A stretch of DNA of 64,000 nt, taken from Ulvibacterium sp965248315 (GTDB lineage Bacteria > Bacteroidota > Bacteroidia > Flavobacteriales > Flavobacteriaceae). The stretch spans positions 3,286,001-3,350,000 of the forward strand of contig NZ_CBDFIX010000002.1 of NCBI RefSeq assembly GCF_965248315.1. Direction: 5' to 3'. The position numbers and the translations under genes were made by a program. Shown here in pieces: positions 52,045 through 61,519 of the stretch (the first letter of the stretch is position 1; the number at the start of each line of letters is the position of its first letter). A model generated the notes under the pieces. The model had not been told where the DNA came from. It searched no databases and was given only the letters and a program-made list of their open reading frames with translations.

Positions 52045-53062
52045 CCTCGTCCCGTAGTCTGGAACGTCTTTGGAAAGCTTTAAGCTTATCCATAACCTTG
52101 CTTTCTACAAAATCGATGACCTTGGACTGAATTTTTGTTTTGTACACCTTGTTCATATAGGTGACGCCACCAGGAGACATCACATTGACCTCGACCAACT
52201 TGCCTCCGATAACATCTATCCCCACAAAATATAGACCGTCTTTTACCAGTTTAGGGCCAATTTGTTTACAAAGTGCCTTTTCATGTTTTGTTAAACTATG
52301 CTTGGCCACGGATCCGCCTGCCGAAACATTAGAGCGATGATCATCCGAACCGGGTACGCGTTTCATAGCTCCAATGGGTTCGCCATTGAGCAGAAGAATA
52401 CGTACATCACCTTGATCAGCACCTTCAATATATTCTTGAAGTATTACATAGTTAGATGTTCCATCCGAGTTAGTTACGTAAAAGTCTAGAAGCGATTTAA
52501 TATTACTCATTGCCGACTTCTCTATGAGAATCACCCCTGATCCGCCAAAACCGTTCAATGGTTTTAAAATCATCTTCTCCGATTTGGATTCCTTAATCTG
52601 GCGTAAGAGGTAGTTTTTATTTTTGGACACATGTGTAACCGGGATGATGTTACTATGGGAATCTCCAAAAGCGGCCGTATACAATTTGTTATTGGCCTCT
52701 CGAAGTCCCTGTAACGAGTTCACTATGAAAACATCGTCCTTGACCGAATCCAAGAAATTGAGCATAATGGGGTCCAAAGGTGGATTGGCCCGCATGAAAA
52801 TAACATCAAACCCTGCCAAGGGCAACATCTCTTCCCGAATGTCTGCCTGTTTATAGAAGGATTTCAGGCTACTTGAAACTTTTTCCATCCGATTGATTAC
52901 CGTACAAAAGGCATTGGTAACACTATTGCGAATGGTGAGGTTGGCCGGACTACATAGCGCCACTCCATGATTTCGTTTCACACATTCATGGATCAACGCC
53001 AAGCTGGTATCATTTTCGGGATCGATTTCCTCCCAAGGATACATTAAAAAACAAATGTTCAT
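52031..53062 (-). CDS. ATP-grasp ligase (glutathione synthetase-like)
   Basis: The 343-residue protein has the ATP-grasp features: MILKPLNGFGGSGVILIEK (glycine-rich loop), DQGDVRILLLNGEPIGAMKRVP and the metal site LVEVNVMSPGG. The N-terminal domain resembles GshB. No gamma-glutamylcysteine ligase is near. It would join a carboxylate to an amine using ATP. It heads the three-gene operon and lies 12 bp after the symporter gene, which may lead it. Confidence 0.82.
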   Translation of the reverse strand: MNICFLMYPWEEIDPENDTSLALIHECVKRNHGVALCSPANLTIRNSVTNAFCTVINRMEKVSSSLKSFYKQADIREEMLPLAGFDVIFMRANPPLDPIMLNFLDSVKDDVFIVNSLQGLREANNKLYTAAFGDSHSNIIPVTHVSKNKNYLLRQIKESKSEKMILKPLNGFGGSGVILIEKSAMSNIKSLLDFYVTNSDGTSNYVILQEYIEGADQGDVRILLLNGEPIGAMKRVPGSDDHRSNVSAGGSVAKHSLTKHEKALCKQIGPKLVKDGLYFVGIDVIGGKLVEVNVMSPGGVTYMNKVYKTKIQSKVIDFVESKVMDKLKAFQRRSRLRDEVENA

Positions 53063-53074
53063 CTCTTTTGCTGT

Positions 53075-54412
53075 TTAATTTTTTGAAATTACCTCTTCCA
53101 AATGGTCGTCCCATTCCTTTGGATGGGGTTCGCCCAATTTGCCGACGGATTTTGCAACCACCATTGACACGGTTGCATCACCTGTAACGTTCACTATGGT
53201 ACGGCACATATCGAGGGGGCGGTCCACCGCAAAAATCAACGCCAAGGCTATAGGGTACAAATTAGGTGGGAAACCGATAGATTCCAATACAATGACCAAC
53301 ATCACCATACCCGCGCCGGGTACCGCCGCTGAACCAATGGAAGCCAAAAGTGCGGTAAGCACAATGATGATCTGATTACTGAACAACAAGCCTTCTGGCC
53401 ATAGGACCTGCATGGCAAAAACTGCCGCTACTCCTTGGTACAGGCTGGTACCATCCATATTGATCGTTGCACCCACGGGCAGTACAAAACTGGACACCTC
53501 CTTATCCACTCCTATGTGCTCCTCTACCCTTTCCATGGTTACTGGAAGGGTCGCAGCACTGGAACTCGTGGAAAAGGCCAATAATTGTGCAGGACTTATT
53601 TCCTTTAAGAACCAAAAAGGATTCTTTTGGGTATAGGTTGAAACCAGAATGGTATAAAAGACGATCATCAAAAATAATCCCAGTACCACGACACCGGCAT
53701 ATTTGAGAAGTGCCACCAACAAGTCGGAATCCCCGGAGGAGGCCACTACATTGGCCAACAGGGCAAAAACTGCATAAGGGGCGGTCAACATAATAAGATC
53801 TACCATTTTTAGGACCACCTCATTTAGGGCGTCAAACAATTGCTTCAGGGGCCTAGCTCTTTCTTCACCTATCAATAACATGGAAATGCCCATAAAAATG
53901 GTAAAAAATATCACCTGCAGCATGAGTGCATTTTCGCTCATCGCCTTTACCGCATTGTCGGGAACCATATCTTCCAGGAATTGTAGCGGACCACTTTCCT
54001 TTTGTTTTAGTGCTTCATCCAATTTGGAGGTAACACCGCTATCCGAGGCATAGGTTTCCGAAAGCTTGGCAACCGTATCCTCGGAAATACCATTGCCAGG
54101 TTGCAATAGGTTTACCAACAAGAGACCGATGGTGATGGCTATTACGGTAGTAAAAACATAAATACCAATAGTCCTTAGCCCTATGCTTTTAAACTTGGAT
54201 ATGTCCTTAAGGTCGGATATTCCCTTTATCAAGGAAGCCAGAATTAAAGGAATTGCAATAAGTTTTAGCAACTTAACGAAAATAGTGCCCCATGGTTTTA
54301 TCCAATCGGAAACAAATTCACGTCCCCAATCCGGATAGGTCATGACAAAGCCGAAAATCAGCCCTAAAATCATACCGATTAGGATCTTCCAATGCAATTC
54401 CATTTTCCGCAT
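53075..54412 (-). CDS. Dicarboxylate/amino acid:cation symporter (DAACS family)
   Basis: The 445-residue protein has eight or so spans plus the two re-entrant loops of the family. The serine-rich AFSTSSSAATLPVTM and the NMDGTSLYQG motif are clear. It imports glutamate, aspartate or C4-dicarboxylates with sodium or protons. It lies 12 bp upstream of the ATP-grasp gene on the same strand and may supply its substrate (inference). Confidence 0.88.
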   Translation of the reverse strand: MRKMELHWKILIGMILGLIFGFVMTYPDWGREFVSDWIKPWGTIFVKLLKLIAIPLILASLIKGISDLKDISKFKSIGLRTIGIYVFTTVIAITIGLLLVNLLQPGNGISEDTVAKLSETYASDSGVTSKLDEALKQKESGPLQFLEDMVPDNAVKAMSENALMLQVIFFTIFMGISMLLIGEERARPLKQLFDALNEVVLKMVDLIMLTAPYAVFALLANVVASSGDSDLLVALLKYAGVVVLGLFLMIVFYTILVSTYTQKNPFWFLKEISPAQLLAFSTSSSAATLPVTMERVEEHIGVDKEVSSFVLPVGATINMDGTSLYQGVAAVFAMQVLWPEGLLFSNQIIIVLTALLASIGSAAVPGAGMVMLVIVLESIGFPPNLYPIALALIFAVDRPLDMCRTIVNVTGDATVSMVVAKSVGKLGEPHPKEWDDHLEEVISKN

Positions 54413-54470
54413 ACCTGATAAATTTGTGAAGTAAGATACTATTTTGGAGGGAGAACCCCTAGAAAGCGGA

Positions 54471-55535
54471 TTACAATTTTATGGTCCGGTTGATAAGTGC
54501 ATAATCCGCCAGGACCAAAGCTGCCATGGCCTCAACAATGGGCACTGCCCTGGGCACCACACAGGGATCATGACGACCTTTCCCTTGGGTCTTTACGGTG
54601 TTGCCTTCTTTATCAATGGTCTCGTAACCCTGGATTACTGTGGCTACTGGTTTAAAAGCTACATTGAAATAGATATCCATTCCATTACTTATCCCGCCTT
54701 GTACACCTCCACTATGGTTGGTTTTTGTGGAACCGTCGGAATTGAATTGATCATTGTGTTGGCTGCCTTTCATTTTTACCCCGGCAAAACCACTTCCATA
54801 TTCAAAGCCTTTTACCGCATTAATGGACAGCATGGCCTTTCCCAACTCGGCATGGAGCTTATCAAAAACAGGCTCCCCAAGACCTATGGGGACATTCTGG
54901 ATAACGCAGGTAATAATTCCGCCTATGGTGTCCCCCTCTTTTCGGATTTCCTTGATGTACTCTTCCATACGCTTTGCGGTATCCGGGTCAGGGCAACGTA
55001 CCGGGTTGGATTCAATAAGCGAAAAATCCAGCTCAGTATAGGGCTTATCCAAGGTAAGCGTTCCTACCTGTGATACGAAGGCATTGATACGTACATCCTT
55101 TAAAAATTGCTTGGCAATAGCTCCTGCAACTACCCTACTGGCAGTTTCCCGGGCAGAACTACGCCCCCCTCCCCTATAATCGCGAAAACCATATTTTTTG
55201 TCATATACATAATCCGCATGGGATGGCCTGTAGGAATCTTTGATATGCGAATAATCCTTGGATTTCTGGTTTGTGTTGTAAATAGCAAAACCGATAGGTG
55301 TCCCCGTAGTCCTTCCTTCAAAAATTCCGGAAAGAAAATCCACCTTGTCCGGTTCCTTTCGCTGGGTTACGATGGCGGATTGTCCCGGTCTTCGACGATC
55401 CAACTCTTTTTGCACGGCCTCAAGATCCAATTCCAATCCTGCCGGACATCCGTCCAGCACCCCTCCAATTGCAATTCCGTGAGATTCACCAAAAGTAGTT
55501 AGCTTAAAACTATTTCCGAAGGTATTTCCGGCCAT
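54471..55535 (-). CDS. aroC: Chorismate synthase
   Basis: The 354-residue protein has the signatures GNSFKLTTFGESHG, RRPGQSAIVT, RDYRGGGRSSARETASRV and HDPCVVPRAVPIVEAM. It turns EPSP into chorismate using reduced FMN, the last common step to aromatic amino acids. Length and all motifs are standard. Confidence 0.95.
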   Translation of the reverse strand: MAGNTFGNSFKLTTFGESHGIAIGGVLDGCPAGLELDLEAVQKELDRRRPGQSAIVTQRKEPDKVDFLSGIFEGRTTGTPIGFAIYNTNQKSKDYSHIKDSYRPSHADYVYDKKYGFRDYRGGGRSSARETASRVVAGAIAKQFLKDVRINAFVSQVGTLTLDKPYTELDFSLIESNPVRCPDPDTAKRMEEYIKEIRKEGDTIGGIITCVIQNVPIGLGEPVFDKLHAELGKAMLSINAVKGFEYGSGFAGVKMKGSQHNDQFNSDGSTKTNHSGGVQGGISNGMDIYFNVAFKPVATVIQGYETIDKEGNTVKTQGKGRHDPCVVPRAVPIVEAMAALVLADYALINRTIKL

Positions 55536-55595
55536 TATTTAGGATTATAGTATATGTGACTTTACAGCGTACACATATCAATTTTCAACAAAGGC

Positions 55596-55603
55596 CAAAG
55601 GTA
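55596..55603 (-). promoter_or_regulatory. Putative -7 element TACCTTTG for aroC (minus strand)
   Basis: CAAAGGTA on the plus strand reads TACCTTTG on the minus strand, 61 bp upstream of the aroC start. The 305-bp divergent region 55536-55840 is otherwise AT-rich with nothing further recognised. Confidence 0.45.
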
Positions 55604-55840
55604 AATCTTAAATCAGAGATACAAAAATTCATCTTGGGCTTAATATTCGCTTAACAATTTAACCGCATAGGTAATGTAAACTTAACAGTATACCAATCAA
55701 TTATTGATTTCAAATTCATTTTCAAGTTATACCTATAGGTTTATTTTGTAAGAAATTTATCTTTCGTCCAGCGAAAAATGAATAACAAATTGCACCCCAC
55801 ACAAAAAGGATGACCCTTACATAGTATATTGGAACTACAG

Positions 55841-56725
55841 ATGAAAAAGCGAAAAATAGACCTAGTGGTTATTTCCGATGTGCATTTGGGAACTTATGGA
55901 TGTCATGCCGATGAACTTATCGCCTATTTAAATAGTATTCAACCCAGTAAATTGGTTCTTAACGGCGACATAATCGATATCTGGCAATTTAGCAAAAGGT
56001 ATTTCCCCCCTTCTCACATGAAAGTTCTTCGCAAAATTATCGGAATGGCCTCCAAAGGAACTGAGGTGTTCTATATTACCGGGAATCATGACGAGGTCTT
56101 GAGAAAGTTTAGTGACACCTCAATGGGCAATCTTCATATTACCAACAAGTTGGTTTTGAATCTGGATGGAAAAAGAGCCTGGTTTTTTCATGGAGACGTG
56201 TTCGATGTCTCTATACAAAATGCAAAATGGCTGGCCAAGTTAGGGGGTTATGGCTATAGCATGCTCCTTTTAATAAATCGCTTCGTCAACTGGATACTCA
56301 CTAAAATGGGTCGAGAACGCTATTCGTTGTCCAAAAAAATAAAGAATAGTGTAACAAGCAACTTAAAATATGTTCGGGACTTCGAACAAACAGGCGTGGA
56401 TATCGCGATTGAAAATCATTACGATTATGTAATCTGTGGACATATTCATCAACCTAAAAAGGAAATCCATGTGACCAAAAAAGGGAAATGCACCTATCTG
56501 AATTCCGGGGATTGGGTGGAAAACCTTACAGCTTTGGAATATTCATTTAAGCGCTGGAAAATCTATAAATACAACCAGGACAAGCTCTCGCCATTTTTTG
56601 CCGATGAGGAACTGAAGGAAATGGACATGCATGAACTCATTGCCTCAATCACGGCAAAAAAAGAAGAGGAAGAAAAAAGTAAGGGCAAAAAGGGAGAGAA
56701 ATCCTTAGATGAGGGCCTCCTTTAA
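55841..56725 (+). CDS. UDP-2,3-diacylglucosamine pyrophosphatase-like metallophosphoesterase (LpxH-like)
   Basis: The start is placed at the ATG at 55841 (MKKRKIDLVVISDVHLGTYG); an in-frame TTG four codons earlier is less likely. The 294-residue protein has the dinuclear-metal motifs SDVHLGTYG, LNGDIIDIW, TGNHDEV and CGHIHQPK. LpxH cuts UDP-2,3-diacylglucosamine in lipid A synthesis; this longer form is common in Bacteroidota. A charged KKEEEEKSKGKKGEK tail is unusual. It overlaps the convergent oxidoreductase gene by 21 bp. Confidence 0.85.
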   Translation: MKKRKIDLVVISDVHLGTYGCHADELIAYLNSIQPSKLVLNGDIIDIWQFSKRYFPPSHMKVLRKIIGMASKGTEVFYITGNHDEVLRKFSDTSMGNLHITNKLVLNLDGKRAWFFHGDVFDVSIQNAKWLAKLGGYGYSMLLLINRFVNWILTKMGRERYSLSKKIKNSVTSNLKYVRDFEQTGVDIAIENHYDYVICGHIHQPKKEIHVTKKGKCTYLNSGDWVENLTALEYSFKRWKIYKYNQDKLSPFFADEELKEMDMHELIASITAKKEEEEKSKGKKGEKSLDEGLL

Positions 56726-59614
56726 TATGGAAACAGGATGTTTGGCCGTTCTTCCGGTACCGTCATAAATCTGGTGCCTACAACTGGTTCCGTTCGCAGC
56801 AATTATTACATCATCCTCCGATTTTCTAACAGCTGGAAACAACTTTAGCTCCCCAACCTCCATACTAACTTGATAGTGTTCCTGTTCATATCCAAAGGAC
56901 CCCGCCATACCACAACAACCCGAAGGAATTATGGACACCTTATAGTTTTCTACCAAGTTTAGGATATCGAAAGTGACTTTTTGATTGCTCAATGCCTTCT
57001 GATGACAGTGGCAATGTATTTTGATCGTTTGAGGGTCTTTGGTGAAACTCTCCTTGCCAATTTTTCCCTTTTCGATTTCCTTGGAAAGAAACTCTTCAAA
57101 TAAATAAACATTTGATGCCACAGCTTTTGTCGTCTCCGTATCGGAAGAAAAACGTTTTAGCTCATCGCGAAATGTTAAAACAGCAGAAGGTTCCAGACCC
57201 ACAACTGGAATTCCGGCGTCTACCAATGTTTTAAGACTACCTATGTTTTCCAAAGCCAATTTTTTTGCTTGTTTTAAAAAACCCTTTGAAATATAGGTAC
57301 GCCCGCTCTCCGCATAAAATAGTTGGACATCATAACCCAAACGTATAAATACCTCAATGGCATCCTTGCCCAAGTCGGTATCCAGGTAACGTGTAAACTC
57401 ATCAATGTATAAAGCAACTATTTTCTTATTTGTAGTAAATTGATTTTTAAATACTTGAAGGTATCTATCAAAATTAAAACTTGATACTTTGGGAAGCTGT
57501 CTTTCCTTAGCTACTCCAGCTGATTTTTTTAGTAGTCCACTTAAAACAGAAGAGCTATATATCGCATTCGTCAATCCTGATACCTTACTGCCCAACCTAT
57601 TCAATTGAGTGTTGTGGGCAAAAAGTTTGGAGCGCAAAGAATAGCCGTTGCTTTCCTGATATTGATATAGGAATTCTGCTTTGAGCGTGGCGATATCCAC
57701 ATTGCTCGGACATTCACTTGAGCAGGCTTTGCAACTTAAGCAAAGGTCAAAGACCTCTTTCAATTCCTTTTGGTCAAACTTATTGGTTTTGTCGGACGTA
57801 GTTAGAAATTCCCGCAAGGCATTCGCCCTGCCCCTAGTTGTATCTTTTTCGTTCCTTGTGGCGTGATAACTAGGACACATACCGCCCTTCATATGCTCGG
57901 ATTTCCTGCAATCCCCACTTCCATTGCATTTTTCAGCAGCCCTGAGAATACCTTTACTATCGGAAAAGTCCAGCAACGTTTCGATCTCAGGTTCCTCCCT
58001 ATCAATTTCATAGCGTAGGGATTCATCCATGGGATAGGCATCTACTATTTTTCCAGGATTAAATATGTTATTTGGGTCAAAATAGGTCTTTATTCGCCTT
58101 AAAAGCTCATAATTGTCTTTCCCAATCATCAAAGGAATAAATTCAGCGCGCACAATACCATCCCCGTGCTCCCCGCTAAACGACCCCTTGTATTTTTTGG
58201 TAAGCCTGGCCACGTCGGTCGTTATCTTTCTGAACAAACCAACATCTCCTGATTTTTTAAGATCAAGAATGGGTCGCAAATGCAGTTCCCCAGCACCGGC
58301 ATGGGCATAGTACACCGCATCTTGGCCGTAATCTTTCATGATTTGGGTAAACTCCCCTATAAAATCAGATAAATCCTCCAGGGCAACGGCAGTATCCTCT
58401 ATACAGGCTACTGCTTTACGATCTCCCACCATATTTCCTAAAAGTCCAAGACCTGCCTTGCGCAATTCCAAAGCTTTATTTATTTCACTTCCCTCCAGAA
58501 CGGGGGAAGCATAACTTCGGGCCGATTTTTGAATTGTGCTTTGCAGTGCTTTTAGCTGTTCTGCCAAATCCTCTTTAGTATCGGCCTTTATTTCCAACAT
58601 CAACAAAGCCGCCGGGTCTCCAGACACAAAGAATCTGTTTTTTAGCTGCTCCCTATTATTTTTGGTACAATCCAGAATCACCTTATCCATCATTTCGCAG
58701 GTATGCAGATTGTGGCGCATTACCGGAGCAACATCCATAAGGCAGTCCTCCAAGGTTTGATAGTGGGTAACCACCATTGCCGCCAGTTTGGGAGGCAGTT
58801 CTTCCAATTGCAAGGTAATTTCTGTGGTAAAGGCAAGTGTCCCTTCACTGCCGCTAAGCAGTTTGCAAAAATTGAAAGGATCCTCGGATTCTCCAAAAAT
58901 AGTATTCTTTAAAAGTTCGTCTACCGCATACCCTGTATTTCTGCGATGGATGGAGGGTTTGGGAAACTCGCTGATGATCTGCTCTTGAGTTGAACGATTG
59001 GACAATTCCTTATGAATTCCTCTGTACAGTTCTCCTTCTAAAGTGTCCAATTCCAATTTTTCTTGGAACTCGTTAGGGTCCATTGATGAAAATTCTGCTA
59101 TGCTGCCATCGGAAAGAACGGCTTGTAAACTAACTACCTTGTCCCGGGTTACCCCATATTGAATGGAGGTAGTACCCGAAGAATTATTCCCCACCATACC
59201 ACCTATCATACATCTATTGGATGTTGAGGTATTGGGCCCGAAGAATAGACCATAGGGTTCTAGATATTGGTTAAGTCCGTCTCTTACCACACCTGGCTGT
59301 ACCCTAACTTGTTTTTTTTTCAAATCCAAATGGACAATCTGGGTGAAGTGTTTGGAGACATCAACTACAATACCATCCCCAACGCACTGCCCTGCCAAAG
59401 AAGTGCCCGCTGTTCTAGGAATAAGCCCAACGTGGTTTGTGCTGGCAAAACGAACAAGTTTTTTAATATCCCTTACATTCTTGGGAAAAGCGACAGCCCG
59501 TGGGGTTTTGCGATAAACGGAAGCATCAGTGGCGTAAAGTGCTTTGGTAAGTTCGTCGGTATGTAATTCACCACTCAACTCCTTCTCCAATTCTTTTAGC
59601 AAATTTTTAATCAA
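56705..59614 (-). CDS. FAD-linked oxidase/iron-sulfur oxidoreductase fusion (GlcD- and GlcF-like)
   Basis: The 969-residue protein joins an FAD-binding PCMH domain (IPRTAGTSLAGQCVGDGIVVD), a GlcD/D-LDH C-terminal domain (YYAHAGAGELHLRP, FSGEHGDGIVR), a 4Fe-4S ferredoxin-like segment (CLSCKACSSECPSNVD, with CNGSGDCRKSEHM before it) and two CCG domains (the last GCCGMAGSFGYE). It would oxidise a 2-hydroxyacid such as D-lactate or glycolate and pass electrons to quinone. The fused form is common in Bacteroidota. Confidence 0.87.
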   Translation of the reverse strand: MIKNLLKELEKELSGELHTDELTKALYATDASVYRKTPRAVAFPKNVRDIKKLVRFASTNHVGLIPRTAGTSLAGQCVGDGIVVDVSKHFTQIVHLDLKKKQVRVQPGVVRDGLNQYLEPYGLFFGPNTSTSNRCMIGGMVGNNSSGTTSIQYGVTRDKVVSLQAVLSDGSIAEFSSMDPNEFQEKLELDTLEGELYRGIHKELSNRSTQEQIISEFPKPSIHRRNTGYAVDELLKNTIFGESEDPFNFCKLLSGSEGTLAFTTEITLQLEELPPKLAAMVVTHYQTLEDCLMDVAPVMRHNLHTCEMMDKVILDCTKNNREQLKNRFFVSGDPAALLMLEIKADTKEDLAEQLKALQSTIQKSARSYASPVLEGSEINKALELRKAGLGLLGNMVGDRKAVACIEDTAVALEDLSDFIGEFTQIMKDYGQDAVYYAHAGAGELHLRPILDLKKSGDVGLFRKITTDVARLTKKYKGSFSGEHGDGIVRAEFIPLMIGKDNYELLRRIKTYFDPNNIFNPGKIVDAYPMDESLRYEIDREEPEIETLLDFSDSKGILRAAEKCNGSGDCRKSEHMKGGMCPSYHATRNEKDTTRGRANALREFLTTSDKTNKFDQKELKEVFDLCLSCKACSSECPSNVDIATLKAEFLYQYQESNGYSLRSKLFAHNTQLNRLGSKVSGLTNAIYSSSVLSGLLKKSAGVAKERQLPKVSSFNFDRYLQVFKNQFTTNKKIVALYIDEFTRYLDTDLGKDAIEVFIRLGYDVQLFYAESGRTYISKGFLKQAKKLALENIGSLKTLVDAGIPVVGLEPSAVLTFRDELKRFSSDTETTKAVASNVYLFEEFLSKEIEKGKIGKESFTKDPQTIKIHCHCHQKALSNQKVTFDILNLVENYKVSIIPSGCCGMAGSFGYEQEHYQVSMEVGELKLFPAVRKSEDDVIIAANGTSCRHQIYDGTGRTAKHPVSILKEALI

Positions 59615-59707
59615 GCTGAAACAATTTTAGGGGCTAATTTAAGTTTTTATTGTTTGAGCCGAACATTGAAAACTCTTTTATTTAATCGAAACTAAAACGG
59701 AAAACTT

Positions 59708-60217
59708 ATGAAAATCTCAAAAGTAATTACATTCATTCTCTTCTTCGCCTCCATATCGGTCGGGGCACAAGAAATAGCAAATCATGCCATAGGACTTCGA
59801 CTTGGGGATAGCGATGGTTTTGGAGCTGAAATTTCCTATCAAAAGTCCATAGCGAGATACAATAGGGCGGAATTCAACCTAGGTTGGCGGGATAGTAGGA
59901 ATTTTGATGCCTTTAAGTTATCCGGTTTATACCAATGGGTACATAATATAGATAAGGGCTTTAACTGGTACTATGGTGTTGGTGGCGGCTTGGGAAGTGT
60001 GGATTTTGACGGAAGGTTCAATTCCAACAATGAACCCTTTACTCCGGATGGAGGGCTTTTTGTTTTTGCAGCGGGAGATATCGGGGTGGAGTATAATTTT
60101 GATTTCCCATTGTTATTATCCCTAGACTTTAGGCCGGAAATAGGGATAATAGGTTATGATGATTTCTCCGATAATTTTGATTTTGATATTGCCCTTGGGG
60201 TACGTTATCAATTCTGA
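59708..60217 (+). CDS. Outer-membrane beta-barrel-like protein, 169 aa
   Basis: A signal peptide (MKISKVITFILFFASISVGA, cleavage before Q) precedes alternating strands rich in aromatic residues (GLRLGDSDGFGAEISYQK, FNWYYGVGGGLGSVDF) and a C-terminal Phe in GVRYQF, as expected for a small outer-membrane barrel. Function unknown. A terminator follows at 60239. Confidence 0.7.
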   Translation: MKISKVITFILFFASISVGAQEIANHAIGLRLGDSDGFGAEISYQKSIARYNRAEFNLGWRDSRNFDAFKLSGLYQWVHNIDKGFNWYYGVGGGLGSVDFDGRFNSNNEPFTPDGGLFVFAAGDIGVEYNFDFPLLLSLDFRPEIGIIGYDDFSDNFDFDIALGVRYQF

Positions 60218-60238
60218 AAAGACAACCCATTGATTGGA

Positions 60239-60275
60239 AAGGCCCTTGCATACATAATGTTAAGGGCTTTTTTTA
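60239..60275 (+). terminator. Rho-independent terminator
   Basis: Stem AAGGCCCTT/AAGGGC with a loop of about 13-14 nt, followed by a run of T, about 20 bp after the barrel-protein stop codon. Confidence 0.7.
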
Positions 60276-60291
60276 TATCCTATTATATACC

Positions 60292-60299
60292 TACATTTG
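60292..60299 (+). promoter_or_regulatory. Putative -7 element TACATTTG
   Basis: Matches TAnnTTTG, 17 bp before the start of the thioredoxin-like gene; the terminator T-run about 20 bp upstream lies where a -33 box would be. Confidence 0.45.
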
Positions 60300-60316
60300 C
60301 GCACATTAAACAATGT

Positions 60317-61450
60317 ATGATGAAAAGACTTTTATTCGTATTTATTATAGTTTCCGCCTTTACGGCTTGTAACCAAAATCCCAATGGCTACGTTGTTGAA
60401 GGCTCCCTAAGGGGTGATTTGGAAGATGGTACTAAAGTATTTCTTAGAAAGCAGGGTGAGAACAGGGAACCGATAGATGTGGATACCACCACTACTTTGG
60501 ATGGAAAGTTTACGTTTACCGGTGAAGCGACGATTCCTGAAATGCATTATATTTTTCTTGAAAATGCGATGGGATATTCCGCCATTATCCTAGAGAATGG
60601 AAAAATAAATATATCCGCCCATATGGACAGTCTTGGACTTTCCAAATTGGAAGGCACTCCGCAGAACGAGGTCTTTACTGACTATTTGAAGAAATCAAAG
60701 GATATATCGGAAAGGGCAAAATCTATTCAACAAGATATCCAGACCGCCAATATAAGCAAGGATACAGCTTCTTTGGTGTCTTTGCGGGACGAGATGATGG
60801 AGCTTCAGGAAGAATATAAGAATTTTGAACTCACTTATATAAAGGAACACCCCACTGCTTTGATCTCGGCATTATTAATTGATAGGGCAATGGGGTCAAG
60901 AGCGGTATCATCTGAAGAAATTCAGGAATTGTACGATGGTCTCTCTCCTGAAATTAAGGAAACCAATGTAGCCAAAAGTGTTTTGGAAAGATTGCAATCC
61001 ACCAAGGAAAGAGAAGAACGAAAAAAGAGTACTACTATTGGAGCCAAGGCCCCTAATTTTTCCGCTCCGACTCCCAACGGCAAGGAACTGGCACTAAACC
61101 AAGCGTTGGGAAAAGTTACCCTTGTAGATTTCTGGGCGGCTTGGTGCAAACCGTGTAGAGCTGAAAACCCTAATGTAGTGAAAGTGTATGAGAAATATCA
61201 TGATAAAGGATTGAACATTGTCGGGGTCTCCTTGGATAAAACCAAAGCCGCCTGGGAAAAAGCCATTGCCGATGATGGTTTAACATGGAACCATGTCTCC
61301 AATCTGGCTTACTTTGATGATGAAATCGCTAAGCTTTACGGGGTAGATGCCATTCCGGCCGCATTCCTTTTGGACGAAAATGGTACTATCATTGCCAAAA
61401 ACCTTCGTGGTCCGGCTTTGGAAGAAAAAGTTGCCGAACTACTTCAATAG
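60317..61450 (+). CDS. TlpA/AhpC-like thiol-disulfide lipoprotein with DUF4369 N-terminal domain
   Basis: The start is one of two adjacent ATGs (60317 or 60320). The leader MMKRLLFVFIIVSAFTAC carries a lipobox. The 377-residue protein has an N-terminal DUF4369-like domain (YVVEGSLRGDLEDGTKVFLRK), a helical linker and a C-terminal thioredoxin domain with the redox site WAAWCKPCRAENP and GVDAIPAAFLLD. It probably reduces or relays disulfides in the periplasm. A bidirectional terminator follows at 61466. Confidence 0.86.
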   Translation: MMKRLLFVFIIVSAFTACNQNPNGYVVEGSLRGDLEDGTKVFLRKQGENREPIDVDTTTTLDGKFTFTGEATIPEMHYIFLENAMGYSAIILENGKINISAHMDSLGLSKLEGTPQNEVFTDYLKKSKDISERAKSIQQDIQTANISKDTASLVSLRDEMMELQEEYKNFELTYIKEHPTALISALLIDRAMGSRAVSSEEIQELYDGLSPEIKETNVAKSVLERLQSTKEREERKKSTTIGAKAPNFSAPTPNGKELALNQALGKVTLVDFWAAWCKPCRAENPNVVKVYEKYHDKGLNIVGVSLDKTKAAWEKAIADDGLTWNHVSNLAYFDDEIAKLYGVDAIPAAFLLDENGTIIAKNLRGPALEEKVAELLQ

Positions 61451-61465
61451 TAATTCCGGAACCAA

Positions 61466-61503
61466 AAAAGCCCTTTCAATTATGCTGAAAGGGCTTTTTT
61501 TTG
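61466..61503. terminator. Bidirectional terminator between convergent genes
   Basis: Stem AAAGCCCTTTCA/TGAAAGGGCTTT with A- and T-tracts on the two sides, in the 69-bp gap between the thioredoxin-like gene and the LVIVD-type lipoprotein gene. Confidence 0.85.
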
Positions 61504-61519
61504 AAGTATTATGAAGTAT

